From assembly GCF_004340965.1 (NCBI RefSeq), contig NZ_SLYA01000001.1, forward strand, positions 558,001 through 622,000: a DNA stretch of 64,000 nucleotides, read 5' to 3'. Source of the DNA: Sphingomonas sp. PP-CE-1A-559. GTDB lineage: Bacteria; Pseudomonadota; Alphaproteobacteria; Sphingomonadales; Sphingomonadaceae. The notes beneath the pieces are model-generated. The model was not told where the DNA came from. It saw nothing but the letters and a program-made list of their open reading frames with translations, and made no database searches. This document shows, piece after piece, positions 1-11,195 of this stretch (position 1 is its first letter; each line of letters starts with the position of its first letter). The translations under genes were made by a program, and so were the position numbers.

Positions 1-54
1 GTCGTCAAGGAGATGGCGCGCTTCTACATGGCCGAGAAGGGGGTTCAGCTGTGA
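1..54 (+). CDS. C-terminal end of an upstream gene, probably mraZ (partial)
   Basis: The frame is open from base 1 and ends in TGA at 52-54, giving 17 residues that finish in EKGVQL. The GTG start of rsmH overlaps this stop by four bases (GTGA), so the two genes are co-transcribed and probably translationally coupled. In alphaproteobacterial dcw clusters the gene directly before rsmH is mraZ, the DNA-binding repressor of the cluster. The mraZ assignment is therefore by position only; the visible residues are too few to identify the family. Confidence 0.5.
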   Translation, partial: VVKEMARFYMAEKGVQL

Positions 55-1001
55 GCAACCCGGACGCTCCGCATATCCCCGTCCTGCTCGACGAAGTCCT
101 GGCCGCGCTTTCTCCTGAGCCCGGCGAGACGATGGTCGACGGCACGTTCGGCGCTGGTGGCTACACGCTGGCGCTGCTCAAGTCGGGTGCGCGGATCGTG
201 GCGTTCGACCGCGATCCCGACGCGATCGCCAATGGTCGCGCGATGGAAGAAGCCGAAGAAGGCCTGACGCTGATCGCCGCGGACTTCTCGGCGATGGCGT
301 CCGAACTTGAAGCGCGCGGCCTTGCGCCGGTCGACGGCGTGACGCTCGATATCGGCGTGTCGTCGATGCAGCTCGACCAGGCCGAGCGCGGCTTCTCGTT
401 CCAGTCCGATGGCCCGCTCGACATGCGGATGGCGCAGGCCGGCATGTCGGCGGCGGATTTCGTCAACGAGGCGGACGAGAACGAGATCGCCGACGTGCTC
501 TATCAATATGGCGACGAGCCCAAGTCGCGGCGTGTCGCGCGCGCGATCGTCGCCGCGCGCCCGCTGACGCGCACCGGCGAGCTGGCGCACATCGTCCGCC
601 GCGCGCTCGGCTACAAGGCGCACGACAAGAAGGACCCGGCGACCCGCGCGTTCCAGGCGATCCGGATCCACGTGAACCGCGAACTCGGCGAACTCGCCGA
701 CGGGTTGCTGGCGGCCGAGCGCGTGCTGAAGCCCGGTGGCCGGCTCGCGATCGTGACGTTCCACAGCCTCGAGGACCGGATGGTGAAGCGCTTCCTGCGC
801 ACGCGGTCCGGTGGGTCGCCTTCAGGTTCGCGTCATCTTCCGCAGGTGAAAGCCGTTGCGGAACCTAGTTTTTCTCATGTCGGCCGCGGTGTTCGCGCCG
901 GCGAGGCCGAGATCGCGCGCAACCCGCGCGCGCGCTCGGCGACATTACGGACGGCGCGGCGGACAGCCGCTTTACCCTGGACGGAAGAGGTGACGACATG
1001 A
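51..1001 (+). CDS. rsmH: 16S rRNA (cytosine(1402)-N(4))-methyltransferase RsmH
   Basis: This 316-residue protein is of normal RsmH (MraW) length. It methylates N4 of C1402 in 16S rRNA using S-adenosylmethionine. The N-terminus reads HIPVLLDEV, followed by the SAM-binding segment [10 protein letters not shown] near residues 30-40. The family motifs [11 protein letters not shown] (about 99-109) and [16 protein letters not shown] (about 197-212) are clear, as is FHSLEDR toward the C-terminus. The GTG start at 51 overlaps the previous stop, and the TGA at 999-1001 overlaps the ATG of the ftsL-like gene. It is the first complete member of the dcw cluster. Confidence 0.97.
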   Translation: MSNPDAPHIPVLLDEVLAALSPEPGETMVDGTFGAGGYTLALLKSGARIVAFDRDPDAIANGRAMEEAEEGLTLIAADFSAMASELEARGLAPVDGVTLDIGVSSMQLDQAERGFSFQSDGPLDMRMAQAGMSAADFVNEADENEIADVLYQYGDEPKSRRVARAIVAARPLTRTGELAHIVRRALGYKAHDKKDPATRAFQAIRIHVNRELGELADGLLAAERVLKPGGRLAIVTFHSLEDRMVKRFLRTRSGGSPSGSRHLPQVKAVAEPSFSHVGRGVRAGEAEIARNPRARSATLRTARRTAALPWTEEVTT

Positions 1002-1687
1002 CGGCGGCGTATCGGATGAAGGGTGTGGGCTGGTTCGGGGGCTGCGTGGCCGTCGTGCTCGGTTTCTACCTCGTGTCGCTGCAGGTCGCCGCCGAGCGCA
1101 AGAAGCTGGAGGCGGTCAATGGTCAGATCCGCTCGGCGCAGCGCGACATCCGTGCGCTGGAAACCGAGTTCGACACGCGGGGCAACTTGGCCCAGCTTGA
1201 GCGCTGGAATGGCGACACGCTGGCGCTGTCGGCACCGACCGCGGGCCAGTTCGTTGTGAGCGAGGCCGCGCTCGCGGCGCTCGACGTCAACAGCCTGCGC
1301 GCGGACGGGGTCCAGACCGCCGCGCTGCTGGTGCCGTCGGGTGCCGGCTCGGCCGTCACGGTGCCGATCTTCCCGGCCACCGCCGCGCCCGCAGTCGTGA
1401 AGCTTGCCCCGGTCCAGATGGCGCAGGTTACCGCACCCCGCGCGATGAACGTCGCGATCCAGGCGGCGTCGAAGACCGCGCTCAAGCCGGTCGTGATCCG
1501 CGCGTCGGTCTCCACGCCACGCTCCGCCGAGGCCGCGCTCGTCCGTGCCGCCAAGACCGAGCGCCTCGCCGCCGTCGCTAAGGTCCGTCCGCAGGCGGTC
1601 GCGATGCTCGACCGGAAGCTGCTGTCCGACACGACGCTGGGTGACATCATGAGCGGCGCCCGCTCCGAGAGCCGTAAGCGGCGGTGA
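998..1687 (+). CDS. ftsL: FtsL-like divisome protein with long C-terminal extension
   Basis: This 229-residue protein starts at ATG 998 (ATGA overlap with rsmH) and ends in a GTGA overlap with ftsI. It has one N-terminal membrane segment (about residues 9-28) followed by a predicted coiled-coil stretch ([20 protein letters not shown], about 31-50). This is the FtsL layout: a short cytoplasmic tip, one TM helix, and a periplasmic coiled coil that pairs with FtsB and FtsQ. Canonical FtsL is about 90-120 residues. Here roughly 150 extra Ala/Val/Pro-rich residues follow. FtsL is poorly conserved in sequence, so the call rests on topology and on position between rsmH and ftsI. Confidence 0.8.
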   Translation: MTAAYRMKGVGWFGGCVAVVLGFYLVSLQVAAERKKLEAVNGQIRSAQRDIRALETEFDTRGNLAQLERWNGDTLALSAPTAGQFVVSEAALAALDVNSLRADGVQTAALLVPSGAGSAVTVPIFPATAAPAVVKLAPVQMAQVTAPRAMNVAIQAASKTALKPVVIRASVSTPRSAEAALVRAAKTERLAAVAKVRPQAVAMLDRKLLSDTTLGDIMSGARSESRKRR

Positions 1688-3402
1688 CCGCCTTGGTCGC
1701 CCGGCCCGTCTCGCAGCAACGTAGCGCCAACCAGCGTCATGCACTGGTGGCGACGGCGCACACGCGCCTGATGATGCTGATGTTCCTGTTCGGAGCAGCG
1801 GTGCTGGTGGTGGTCGGTCGACTCGGGATGCTGGCGGTGCAGGCGTCGCTCGCCGATCCACAGGCGCGCTCGGCGGCGATTGCGGCACGCGGCGACATCG
1901 TCGATCGTAACGGCGCGCCGCTCGCGCGGACGATCGATGCGTGGACGATCGCGGTCCACCCGAAGAAGCTGATCGGCGATCCGACCGAGATCGCCAGCAA
2001 GCTCGCCGCGCTGATGCCCGAGGCGGGCGACCAGGCGCATTATTATGCGCTGCTGACGTCCGGCAAGAGCTTCATCTATCTCCAGCGGCGCGCGTCGCCG
2101 GCGCTGGTCGAGCAGGTCAACGCGATCGGCGAGCCCGCGATCGTGTTCGACCGCGACACGCAGCGGCTGTACCCGCAGTCGACGATGGCAGCGCACGCGC
2201 TCGGCTTCCTGTCGACCGCGGGCCACGGCATGAGCGGTATGGAGCGCGTGCTCGACGAGCGGCTGACCAACCCTGCGCTCAACGGCACGCCGGTCGCGCT
2301 ATCGCTCGACAACCGCGTCCAGGCGGCGATGGAGAGCGAACTCGGCCGCGCGATGACGACGTTTTCCGCGCGGGGGGCGGGCGGCATTGTCCTCGACGTG
2401 GCGACCGGCGAAGTGATCGCGATGGTCTCGCTGCCGACCTTCAACCCCAATCGCGTCGGCATGTCGGGCAGCGAACAGCTCCGCAACATCACGACGCAGA
2501 GCGTGTTCGAGCTTGGTTCGACGTTCAAGCCGATCACGATGGCGACCGCGATGGATACGGGTGTCGTCACATCGTTCGCGCGGCGTTTCGATGCGACCCA
2601 TCCGCTGCAGGTCGGGCGCTTCACGATCCACGACGAGCGCGGCGATCCGAAGCGCTGGCTGAACATGGCCGAGACGCTGATCTACTCGTCCAACATCGCC
2701 ACCGCACGTGTGGCCGACGAGGTCGGGCCTGCGAAGATGCAGGCGATGTTCAAGAAATTGGGCTTCGATACCAAGCCCGATATCGAACTGCGCGAGAAGG
2801 GCCGTCCGTTGTGGCCGAAATACTGGGCGCGCACGACGACGATGACCACCGCCTACGGCCACGGCATCGCGGTGACCCCGCTGCATCTGGCGAGCGCGTA
2901 TGCGGCGCTGGTCAATGGCGGTATCTGGCGGCCGGCGACGTTGTTGAAGGTCGCACCGGGTCATGCGGTTGCCGGTCGTCGCGTCATCAGCGAGCAGACG
3001 AGCGCGCGGATGCGGCAGATGCTGCGACTGATCGTGCAGCGCGGTACGGGGCGCAAGGGCGATGCGCCGGGCTACCGCGTCGGTGGCAAAACCGGGACGG
3101 CCGAGGCCGCGGTGTCCGGCGGCTACGATCACTCGCGCAACGTGGCGACGTTTGCCGCGGCATTCCCGATGGATGCGCCGCGCTATGTCGTGCTGGCGAT
3201 GCTCGATTCGCCGCTCGGCACGAAGGAAACCGCCGGGTGGAAGACCGCGGCGTGGAATACCGCGCCGGTGGTCGGCCGGACGATCTCGCGCGTCGGTGCG
3301 ATCCTGGGCGTGGTGCCCGACGCGCACCGCGACATCGACGTGTCTGACATCCTGCCGACTTTGTGGCAGGACCCGTCGCGTACACAGCCGACCGGGCAAT
3401 GA
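1684..3402 (+). CDS. ftsI: Septal peptidoglycan transpeptidase FtsI (PBP3)
   Basis: This is a class B penicillin-binding protein of 572 residues that cross-links septal peptidoglycan. An N-terminal membrane anchor lies at about residues 29-50, followed by the PBP dimerisation domain with the RGDIVDRNG motif. The transpeptidase domain shows all three active-site motifs: STFK (nucleophilic Ser, near residue 279), SSN (near 337) and KTGTAE (near 468). The start is the GTG at 1684, overlapping the ftsL-like stop. Ten bases separate its stop from the murE ATG. Position directly after ftsL distinguishes it from the elongation paralogue PBP2. Confidence 0.96.
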   Translation: MTALVARPVSQQRSANQRHALVATAHTRLMMLMFLFGAAVLVVVGRLGMLAVQASLADPQARSAAIAARGDIVDRNGAPLARTIDAWTIAVHPKKLIGDPTEIASKLAALMPEAGDQAHYYALLTSGKSFIYLQRRASPALVEQVNAIGEPAIVFDRDTQRLYPQSTMAAHALGFLSTAGHGMSGMERVLDERLTNPALNGTPVALSLDNRVQAAMESELGRAMTTFSARGAGGIVLDVATGEVIAMVSLPTFNPNRVGMSGSEQLRNITTQSVFELGSTFKPITMATAMDTGVVTSFARRFDATHPLQVGRFTIHDERGDPKRWLNMAETLIYSSNIATARVADEVGPAKMQAMFKKLGFDTKPDIELREKGRPLWPKYWARTTTMTTAYGHGIAVTPLHLASAYAALVNGGIWRPATLLKVAPGHAVAGRRVISEQTSARMRQMLRLIVQRGTGRKGDAPGYRVGGKTGTAEAAVSGGYDHSRNVATFAAAFPMDAPRYVVLAMLDSPLGTKETAGWKTAAWNTAPVVGRTISRVGAILGVVPDAHRDIDVSDILPTLWQDPSRTQPTGQ

Positions 3403-3412
3403 GGACTATTGC

Positions 3413-4828
3413 ATGAAACTCGCAGCGCTGACCGACGGGACGGAAGAGGCGCAGGTGACGGGGTTCGCGATCGATCACCGCAAGGTCGCGCCGGGCACGG
3501 TGTTCGGCGCGTTCGAAGGTGCGCGCGTGAATGGCGAGGATTATATCGAGGACGCGATCCGGTCCGGCGCGATCGCGGTGGTCGCGCGGCCGGGCCTGAC
3601 GGTCGAGGGCGCCACCTACATTGCCGATGACAATCCCCGCGAGCGGTTCGCGCAACTGGCCGCGAAGTTCTTCGCGCCGTTTCCCGAGGTTTCTGTGGCG
3701 ATTACCGGGACGAACGGGAAGACGTCGTGTGTCGAGATGACTCGGCAACTCTGGCGGATGGCGGGGTTTCATGCGGCTTCGATCGGGACGCTGGGGGTTA
3801 CGACGGCGGACGAGCGAGTGACGACCGGGCTGACGACGCCGGACGTGGTGACGTTCCTGTCGAACGTGGCGGGGCTCGCGCGTGAGGGCGTCACGCATCT
3901 CGCGTTCGAGGCGTCGAGCCACGGCCTGACGCAGTACCGGACCGAGGGTCTAAAGGTGGCTGCCGCGGCGTTCACGAACCTCAGTCGCGATCATCTCGAC
4001 TATCACGGCGACATGGCGGCGTATTTTACCGCCAAGATCCGGCTGTTTTCTGAGGTGTTGTCGACCGACGGCGCCGCGGTTGTCTGGGCGGATGATCCGC
4101 AGTCGGCGCGGGTGATCGATCTGGCGCGCGAGCGTGGCAATCGCTTGGTGACGGTCGGCACGCAGGGAGAGACGCTGCGGCTGGTGGGGCGCGATCCGAC
4201 GTTGCTCGGGCAGGGGTTGACGATCGAGGCCGAGGGCCAGACGTATAAGGTCACCTTGCCGCTGATCGGTGCCTACCAGGCGGCGAATGCGCTGGTATCT
4301 GCTGGGCTGGTGATCGCGACCGGGGGCGATGTGGCGGCAACGATCGCCAATCTTGCGCGATTGCAGCCGGTGCGTGGGCGGCTGGAGCGCGCGGTGATCG
4401 CGAAGTCGGGTGCCCCGGTGTACGTGGATTACGCCCACACTCCCGATGCTCTCGAAGCAGCAATCGCTGCGCTTAAGCCACATGCCGGCGGCAAGCTGAT
4501 CGTGGTGTTTGGCGCCGGCGGTGATCGCGATACCGGCAAGCGCGAAACGATGGGGCAGGTCGCGGTGCAACACGCCGACCGCGTGATCGTCACCGACGAC
4601 AACCCCCGGACCGAGGACGCGCGCGCGATCCGCTGCGACGTCCTGAAGGGCGCGCGGGGGGCTGAGGAAATCGGCGACCGGCGTGCGGCGATCGGGGCTG
4701 CTGTGCGCGAGGCTGGGCCCGAGGATATCGTGCTGATCGCCGGCAAGGGGCATGAGCAGGGACAGATTGTTGGCGACATGGTCTTGCCGTTCGACGACGT
4801 GACGGTGGCGCGGGAGTGCGCGGCGTGA
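3413..4828 (+). CDS. murE: UDP-MurNAc-L-Ala-D-Glu:meso-diaminopimelate ligase MurE
   Basis: This 471-residue Mur ligase adds the third stem-peptide amino acid in the cytoplasm. The ATP-binding loop GTNGKTS lies near residues 100-106. The DNPR motif (in VTDDNPRTED), which binds meso-diaminopimelate, points to Gram-negative-type peptidoglycan rather than a lysine-adding enzyme. The start chosen is ATG 3413, preceded by GAGGA at 3401-3405. The open frame extends further upstream but only across the ftsI coding region. The gene is followed by a repeat element instead of the tight overlap seen elsewhere in the cluster. Confidence 0.97.
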   Translation: MKLAALTDGTEEAQVTGFAIDHRKVAPGTVFGAFEGARVNGEDYIEDAIRSGAIAVVARPGLTVEGATYIADDNPRERFAQLAAKFFAPFPEVSVAITGTNGKTSCVEMTRQLWRMAGFHAASIGTLGVTTADERVTTGLTTPDVVTFLSNVAGLAREGVTHLAFEASSHGLTQYRTEGLKVAAAAFTNLSRDHLDYHGDMAAYFTAKIRLFSEVLSTDGAAVVWADDPQSARVIDLARERGNRLVTVGTQGETLRLVGRDPTLLGQGLTIEAEGQTYKVTLPLIGAYQAANALVSAGLVIATGGDVAATIANLARLQPVRGRLERAVIAKSGAPVYVDYAHTPDALEAAIAALKPHAGGKLIVVFGAGGDRDTGKRETMGQVAVQHADRVIVTDDNPRTEDARAIRCDVLKGARGAEEIGDRRAAIGAAVREAGPEDIVLIAGKGHEQGQIVGDMVLPFDDVTVARECAA

Positions 4829-4836
4829 GGACGGCG

Positions 4837-4955
4837 ATGTCTTCTTTCCCCTCCCGCCTGCGGGAGGGGCTAGGGGAGGGCGCGACGTACGTACTGGCGT
4901 CCGGCCCGTTTCGTCAGCCCCTCCCCCGACCCCTCCCGCAGGCGGGAGGGGAGCA

Positions 4956-4959
<4 letters not shown>
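4837..4959 (+). CDS. 40-codon ORF mostly encoded by a repeat element, coupled to murF start
   Basis: ATG 4837 is preceded by GAGG about eight bases upstream and opens a 40-codon frame that runs through the whole repeat. The TGA at 4957-4959 overlaps the murF GTG at 4956. The last residues ([14 protein letters not shown]) nearly match the repeat-encoded tail of MurB, which ends in the same way. It may be a relic: the GAGG plus ATG could be the original murF start, displaced when the repeat inserted out of frame. Whether the peptide is made, and whether it matters, is unknown. Confidence 0.3.
4847..4956. repeat. REPIN-like element, family A, between murE and murF
   Basis: Arm 1 starts TCCCCTCCCGC and folds on itself (CCCTCCCGC-CTGC-GGGAGGG). 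Arm 2 begins CCCCTCCCCCGACCCCTCCC and ends GCGGGAGGGGAGCAG. The two arms are mutual inverted complements around a spacer of about 35 bases, which is the two-REP (REPIN/BIME) layout. Arm 2 supplies GGAGG six bases before the murF GTG. Related copies lie at 12625-12735, 13593-13697 and 31882-31990. Confidence 0.9.
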
Positions 4960-6347
<1,388 letters not shown>

Positions 6348-7418
6348 ATGTTGTACTGGCTCGCCGAGCATCTGGGGTTTCCCGGCCTGCTGAACCTCAT
6401 CCGCTATCAGACGGTGCGGACCGGTGGCGCGGTCGCGACCGCGCTGATCATCGGCCTGATCATCGGGCCGAAGTTCATCGGCTGGTTGCGCGTGCGGCAG
6501 GGCAAGGGCCAGCCGATCCGCGCCGACGGCCCGCAGTCGCATCTGTCGAAGCGCGGCACGCCGACGATGGGCGGGCTGATGATCCTCACCTCGATGTGCC
6601 TCGCGATCTTCCTGTGGATGGACCTGAGCAACCCGTATGTCTGGGCGTGCCTGTTCGTGACGCTCGGCTTCGGGACGATCGGGTTCCTCGACGACTATGA
6701 CAAGGTGCGCAAGGCGAGCACCGCGGGGATCAGCGGGCGCACGCGGTTGTTGCTCGAGTTCATCATCGCCGGTGTCGCCGCGACGATCATCATGTCGCAG
6801 AACGGGCCGCATCTGTATTTGCCGTTCACCTCGCGCATGTACCTCGATCTCGGCTGGTTCTTCCCGGTGTTCGCCGCGTTCACGATCGTGTCGTTCGGCA
6901 ATGCGGTGAACCTGACCGATGGGCTCGACGGGCTGGCGACGATGCCGGTGATCATCGCCAGTGTGGCGTTCATGGTGATCGTGTATCTGGTCGGAAACGT
7001 TAAGTTCGCCGATTACCTCGGCATTCCGCATGTCCCTCGCGCGGGTGAACTGGCGATCTTCTGCGGGGCGATCGTCGGCGCGGGGCTTGCGTTCCTGTGG
7101 TTCAATGCGCCGCCCGCCGCGGTGTTCATGGGCGATACCGGGAGCCTAGCGCTCGGTGGTGCGCTGGGGACGATCGCGGTCGTTGCGCATCACGAGATCG
7201 TGCTGGGGATCATCGGCGGGCTGTTCGTGATCGAGGCGCTGTCGGTGATCATCCAGGTGTTCTTCTACAAGCGCACCGGCAAGCGCGTGTTCCGGATGGC
7301 GCCGATCCACCATCATTTTGAACAGCTCGGCTGGGCCGAGGCGACGGTGGTGATCCGGTTCTGGATCATTGCGTTGGTGCTGGCGCTGGTCGGTCTGTCG
7401 ACGTTGAAGCTGCGGTGA
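6348..7418 (+). CDS. mraY: Phospho-N-acetylmuramoyl-pentapeptide-transferase MraY
   Basis: This 356-residue polytopic inner-membrane enzyme transfers phospho-MurNAc-pentapeptide to undecaprenyl phosphate, forming lipid I. It is of normal family length with about ten hydrophobic segments. Family signatures are visible: [14 protein letters not shown] with the catalytic acidic pair, [10 protein letters not shown], and the MAPIHHHFE histidine motif near the C-terminus. ATG 6348 follows the murF stop with no gap. Its TGA overlaps the murD GTG. Confidence 0.97.
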   Translation: MLYWLAEHLGFPGLLNLIRYQTVRTGGAVATALIIGLIIGPKFIGWLRVRQGKGQPIRADGPQSHLSKRGTPTMGGLMILTSMCLAIFLWMDLSNPYVWACLFVTLGFGTIGFLDDYDKVRKASTAGISGRTRLLLEFIIAGVAATIIMSQNGPHLYLPFTSRMYLDLGWFFPVFAAFTIVSFGNAVNLTDGLDGLATMPVIIASVAFMVIVYLVGNVKFADYLGIPHVPRAGELAIFCGAIVGAGLAFLWFNAPPAAVFMGDTGSLALGGALGTIAVVAHHEIVLGIIGGLFVIEALSVIIQVFFYKRTGKRVFRMAPIHHHFEQLGWAEATVVIRFWIIALVLALVGLSTLKLR

Positions 7419-8815
7419 TTGTCGCGCAGGCTTGGCGCGGGAAACGCTATGCGGTGCTGGGGCTGGCGCGGTCGGGCGCTGCGACTGTGCGGGCGTTGGT
7501 GGCTGGCGGTGCGCAGGTCGTCGCTTGGGACTCGGACGAGGCTCGGCGTGACGCAATCCTCCCCGGTACGGGGAGGGGGACCAGCTCTGCTGGTGGAGGG
7601 GGGGCTGTTCCAGGCGTTTCGCTTGCGGATGCCCCCCTCCACCACCAGCCTACGGCTGGCGGTCCCCCTCCCCGTGCCGGGGAGGATTTGATCGTCGCGC
7701 CGTTGGAGGACCTTTCGAGGTTCGACGCTTGGGTCGTGTCGCCGGGGGTGCCCCTCAACACGCATCCTCTCGCCGCCGCCGCGCGTGCGGCAGGCGTCCC
7801 CGTCATCGGCGACATCGAACTCTTCGCCCAAGCCCGAGCCGACCTCCCTCCGCACAGAGTCGTCGGCATCACCGGCACCAACGGCAAGTCGACCACCACC
7901 GCGCTCGTCCACCACATCCTCAAGACCGCCGGCATCCCCACGCTGATGGGCGGCAATATCGGCCTGCCGATCCTCGAGCAGGAAGCGCTCCCCGAGGGCG
8001 GCGTCTATGTGCTCGAACTGTCGAGCTATCAGATCGACCTGACGCAGACGCTCGATTGCGACGTCGCGGTGCTGCTCAACATCACGCCGGATCATCTCGA
8101 CCGGTATGACGGGTTCGAAGGCTATGCGGCCTCCAAGGCGCGGCTGTTCGCGATGCAGTCGGCCGAGCATGACGCCGTGATCGGCATCGGCGATACGCCG
8201 TCCGCCGAGATCGCGCGCGGACTGTCGGCGAAGGGCGAGCACCTCACCAAGATCGCGCCCGGCGTGTGCATGGATCAGAGCAGCTGGCCGACGCTCCAGG
8301 GCCCGCACAACGCCCAGAACGCACTCGCTGCGATCGCCGTGGTCAAGGCGCTGGGCGTAAGCGAGGTCGACATCGACCGCGGCCTCACGAGTTTCACGGG
8401 CCTGCCGCACCGGATGGAGCAGATCGCCGCGTATGGCGGAGTTGCCTATGTCGACGACAGCAAGGCGACCAATCCCGAGAGCACCGCGCCCGCGCTTGCC
8501 GCGTTCGACCGGGTCCACTGGATCGTCGGCGGCCGCGCGAAGGGTGATGACCTCGACGCCTGCAAGCCCGCCTTTGGCCACGTTGTCCACGCCTACACGA
8601 TCGGTGAGGCTGGCCCGAAATTCGCTGAAATTCTGAAGGACTCGATGCCCGTCGATAACGTCGGCACGCTCGATGCAGCGGTCCGAGCCGCCGCCGCAAA
8701 CGCCAAACCCGGCGACACTGTTTTGTTATCCCCCGCCTGTGCTAGCTTCGACCAGTTTCGCGATTACGAAGCGCGCGGGGCTGCGTTCCGCGCCGCGGTG
8801 GACTCGCTGGCATGA
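7415..8815 (+). CDS. murD: UDP-MurNAc-L-Ala:D-Glu ligase MurD with an in-frame repeat insertion
   Basis: This Mur ligase adds D-glutamate to UDP-MurNAc-L-Ala. The GTG start at 7415 overlaps the mraY stop. The dinucleotide-like fold begins [12 protein letters not shown], the ATP loop [11 protein letters not shown] lies around residues 150-160, and [11 protein letters not shown] closes the C-terminal domain. Residues 48-91 (44 residues, rich in Gly, Pro and Ser) are translated from a repeat at 7556-7687. They sit between the second strand of the UDP-binding domain (VVAWDSDE) and the segment LIVAPLEDL. The gene is 466 residues long; without the insert it would be about 422. It remains intact and lies in an otherwise tightly packed operon, so it is presumably functional. 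Confidence 0.95.
   Translation: MIVAQAWRGKRYAVLGLARSGAATVRALVAGGAQVVAWDSDEARRDAILPGTGRGTSSAGGGGAVPGVSLADAPLHHQPTAGGPPPRAGEDLIVAPLEDLSRFDAWVVSPGVPLNTHPLAAAARAAGVPVIGDIELFAQARADLPPHRVVGITGTNGKSTTTALVHHILKTAGIPTLMGGNIGLPILEQEALPEGGVYVLELSSYQIDLTQTLDCDVAVLLNITPDHLDRYDGFEGYAASKARLFAMQSAEHDAVIGIGDTPSAEIARGLSAKGEHLTKIAPGVCMDQSSWPTLQGPHNAQNALAAIAVVKALGVSEVDIDRGLTSFTGLPHRMEQIAAYGGVAYVDDSKATNPESTAPALAAFDRVHWIVGGRAKGDDLDACKPAFGHVVHAYTIGEAGPKFAEILKDSMPVDNVGTLDAAVRAAAANAKPGDTVLLSPACASFDQFRDYEARGAAFRAAVDSLA
7556..7687. repeat. REPIN-like element, family B, inside murD
   Basis: 132 bases (44 codons) begin ATCCTCCCCGGTACGGGGAG and end CGTGCCGGGGAGGAT. A second nested stem-loop, ACCAGC-TCT-GCTGGT, lies in the left arm and ACCAGCC-TACG-GGCTGG-type pairing in the right arm. 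The two arms are inverted complements over most of their length. It differs from family A but shares the two-hairpin layout. The copy after dgt (22154-22278) has similar end sequences (ATCCTCCCC and GGGGAGGAT). Confidence 0.9.
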
Positions 8816-10056
8816 CCGATATCCGCGCTGGAACCATTGACATGGGCACACCGAAGACCAGCATCGTCGCCAAGATGAAGCGACGCGGCGGGCGTGGCGA
8901 TCAGTCGCCGCTCGGCACGTGGTTCTGGGATATCGACCGGATGTTGCTGCTGCTGACGCTGTTCCTGATCGCGATCGGGCTGATCGCGGTCGCAGCGGCG
9001 TCGCCGGCCAGCGCGGTTCGCTATTCGGGCGAGCATCACAAGATCGCGCCGCTCTATTATTTCTGGCGACAGTTGATGTGGGTCGGCGTGTCGCTACCCG
9101 TGCTGTTCGGCGTGTCGATGATGCCCGTGTCGATGGCGCGGCGGATGGCGATCGGCGGCTGCGCGCTGTTCGTGCTGATGCTGATGGTGACGCCGTTCAT
9201 CGGGGTCGAGGCGAATGGCGCACGGCGCTGGCTCGGCGTCGGGTTCGCGCAGTTCCAGCCGTCGGAGTTCCTGAAACCGCTGTTCATCGTCACGGTCGCG
9301 TGGCTGTTGTCGCTGCGTGCGAAGGATGCCGAGCTGCCGACCGTGCTGATCACCGGCGCGATGACCGCGGGCGTGGCGGTGCTGCTGATGCTGCAACCCG
9401 ATTTCGGCCAGACGATCATCTTCTGCTCGGTCTGGATGGCGTTGCTGATGATCGCGGGGACGCCGGCCAAGGTGATGCTCGGCCTCGTCGCGATGGCGCC
9501 GGCGGGGCTGATCGCCGCGTATGTGTTCTATGGCGTGGCGCGGTCGCGGATCGATGCGTTCCTGTTTCCGGGTGTCGAGGGCGAGGGCGCAGGCGACCAT
9601 TTCCAGACGAATGCGGCGCATAACACGCTGACCGCGGGTGGCTGGACCGGAACAGGCCCCGGCGCTGGTGCGGCGAAATTCGGGCTGCCCGAGGCGCATA
9701 CCGACTATATCTTCTCGGTGATCGGCGAGGAGTTCGGGCTGATCGCATGTTCGGTGATCGCGGTGATCTTCTTGGCGATCGTGGTGCGCGTGTTCGTCAA
9801 GCTGCTGGACGAGCAGGATGAATTCAAGCTGCTGGCCTCCGCGGGCCTTGCGACACAGTTCGGCGCGCAGGCGCTGGTGAGCATGGCGGTCAACACCGGC
9901 CTCGCGCCGTCGAAGGGTATGACGCTGCCGTTCATCAGCTATGGCGGGTCGTCGATGATCGCGTTGTCGGTCGGCATGGGGTTGCTGCTGGCGTTTACCC
10001 GGCGCAATCCGTTTCTCACGCGGAGCCCCTATGTCGTCCGCTGGAGTGGTGAATGA
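8812..10056 (+). CDS. ftsW: Septal peptidoglycan glycosyltransferase FtsW
   Basis: This 414-residue SEDS-family membrane protein polymerises septal glycan strands together with FtsI. About ten transmembrane segments are visible after a basic cytoplasmic N-terminus. SEDS motifs include NGARRWLGVGF with FQPSEFLK, the LTAGGWTGTGPGAG region, FGLPEAHTDYIFSVIGEEFG, and PFISYGGSS near the C-terminus. ATG 8812 gives an ATGA overlap with murD. An in-frame ATG at 8842 is an alternative start. The stop overlaps the murG ATG. Confidence 0.96.
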   Translation: MTDIRAGTIDMGTPKTSIVAKMKRRGGRGDQSPLGTWFWDIDRMLLLLTLFLIAIGLIAVAAASPASAVRYSGEHHKIAPLYYFWRQLMWVGVSLPVLFGVSMMPVSMARRMAIGGCALFVLMLMVTPFIGVEANGARRWLGVGFAQFQPSEFLKPLFIVTVAWLLSLRAKDAELPTVLITGAMTAGVAVLLMLQPDFGQTIIFCSVWMALLMIAGTPAKVMLGLVAMAPAGLIAAYVFYGVARSRIDAFLFPGVEGEGAGDHFQTNAAHNTLTAGGWTGTGPGAGAAKFGLPEAHTDYIFSVIGEEFGLIACSVIAVIFLAIVVRVFVKLLDEQDEFKLLASAGLATQFGAQALVSMAVNTGLAPSKGMTLPFISYGGSSMIALSVGMGLLLAFTRRNPFLTRSPYVVRWSGE

Positions 10057-11195
10057 GTAAGCATTACGTCCTCGCAGCCGGTGGAACGGGCGGACACATG
10101 GTCCCGGCGGCGGCGCTCGCGGCCGAACTGACGAAGCGTGGCCACCGCGTTGCGCTGGTCAGCGATGCGCGTGGCGTGCGGTTTCCGGGGCTGTTCGAGG
10201 ACATTCAGACGCATGTCCTGCCGGCTGGACGCTTTACCGGCGGGCCGCTCGGCTGGGCTCGGGCCACGCGGGAGATGTGGCGCGGGCGGGCGATGGCGCG
10301 CGAACTGTACCGGACGTTCAAGCCCGCCGCGGTGATCGGCTTCGGCGGCTATCCTGCGTTGCCGGCATTGCTGGCGGCGTTCGCGGACAAGATCCCGACT
10401 GCGGTGCATGAGCAGAACGCGGTGCTGGGGCGCGTGAACCGTTTCGTCGCGGGCCGCGTGGACGCGATCGCGACCTCGTCCGAGCCGACCGAGCGCCTCG
10501 CGCCGAAGCTGCTGGGCAAGGCGCATCTGGTCGGCAACCCGGTGCGCGAGGCGGTGCTGGCGCTACGCTCGCGGCCGTATCCGTTGCTGGAGGAGGATGG
10601 GATTTTTCGCGTGCTCGTGACTGGTGGCAGCCAGGGGGCGAGCATCCTGTCGCAGGTCGTGCCCGACGGCCTGGCGATGCTGCCGGTGACCTTCCGTCGG
10701 CGGTTGCAGGTAACGCATCAGGCGCGGATCGAGGATATCGATGCGGTCCGCGCAAAGTACGCCGAGCATCATATTCCGGCCGAGCTGGCGACGTATCTGC
10801 CCGACATGCCCGAGCAGCTGGCCTGGGCGCATCTGGTGATCGCACGCGCGGGCGCTTCGACGATTTCGGAACTGACCGCGGCGGGGCGTCCGGCGATCCT
10901 GGTGCCGCTGCCGGGTGCGACCGACGATCACCAGACCGTGAACGCGCGCGAGATCACGCGGGCGGGCGGCGCGCGGACGATCGCGCAGGGAGACTTTACC
11001 GCAGTGGAACTGGCCAAGCAGATGCAGAAACTCGGGCTCGATCCGGCGGCGTTGCAGAACGCGGCGGGGCGTGCGCGGAGTTGCGGGCGGCCGAACGCCG
11101 CAAGCGATCTGGCCGATCTGGTCGAGAGCCTTGACGCGCCATTGTCGCGGATTCCGGTCGGCGCGCCCTCCAAGCCCAAGGCGCAGTTCGCATGA
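10053..11195 (+). CDS. murG: UDP-GlcNAc:lipid I N-acetylglucosaminyltransferase MurG
   Basis: This 380-residue GT-B glycosyltransferase converts lipid I to lipid II on the cytoplasmic face of the membrane. The N-terminal glycine loop reads [12 protein letters not shown]. The second domain opens with VTGGSQGA and contains [19 protein letters not shown] and [10 protein letters not shown], the nucleotide-sugar binding region of the family. ATG 10053 gives an ATGA overlap with ftsW, and the stop overlaps the murC ATG. Length and motif order are normal. Confidence 0.96.
   Translation: MSKHYVLAAGGTGGHMVPAAALAAELTKRGHRVALVSDARGVRFPGLFEDIQTHVLPAGRFTGGPLGWARATREMWRGRAMARELYRTFKPAAVIGFGGYPALPALLAAFADKIPTAVHEQNAVLGRVNRFVAGRVDAIATSSEPTERLAPKLLGKAHLVGNPVREAVLALRSRPYPLLEEDGIFRVLVTGGSQGASILSQVVPDGLAMLPVTFRRRLQVTHQARIEDIDAVRAKYAEHHIPAELATYLPDMPEQLAWAHLVIARAGASTISELTAAGRPAILVPLPGATDDHQTVNAREITRAGGARTIAQGDFTAVELAKQMQKLGLDPAALQNAAGRARSCGRPNAASDLADLVESLDAPLSRIPVGAPSKPKAQFA

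Noticed and set aside
1941..3347. Long overlapping same-strand frame inside ftsI
   Set aside because: It is an Arg/Ala-rich alternate frame; the ftsI frame has SxxK, SxN and KTG motifs.
7556..7687. The repeat in murD as a transcription terminator or pseudogene break
   Set aside because: The frame is preserved exactly (44 codons), the gene continues with all motifs, and no T-run follows.
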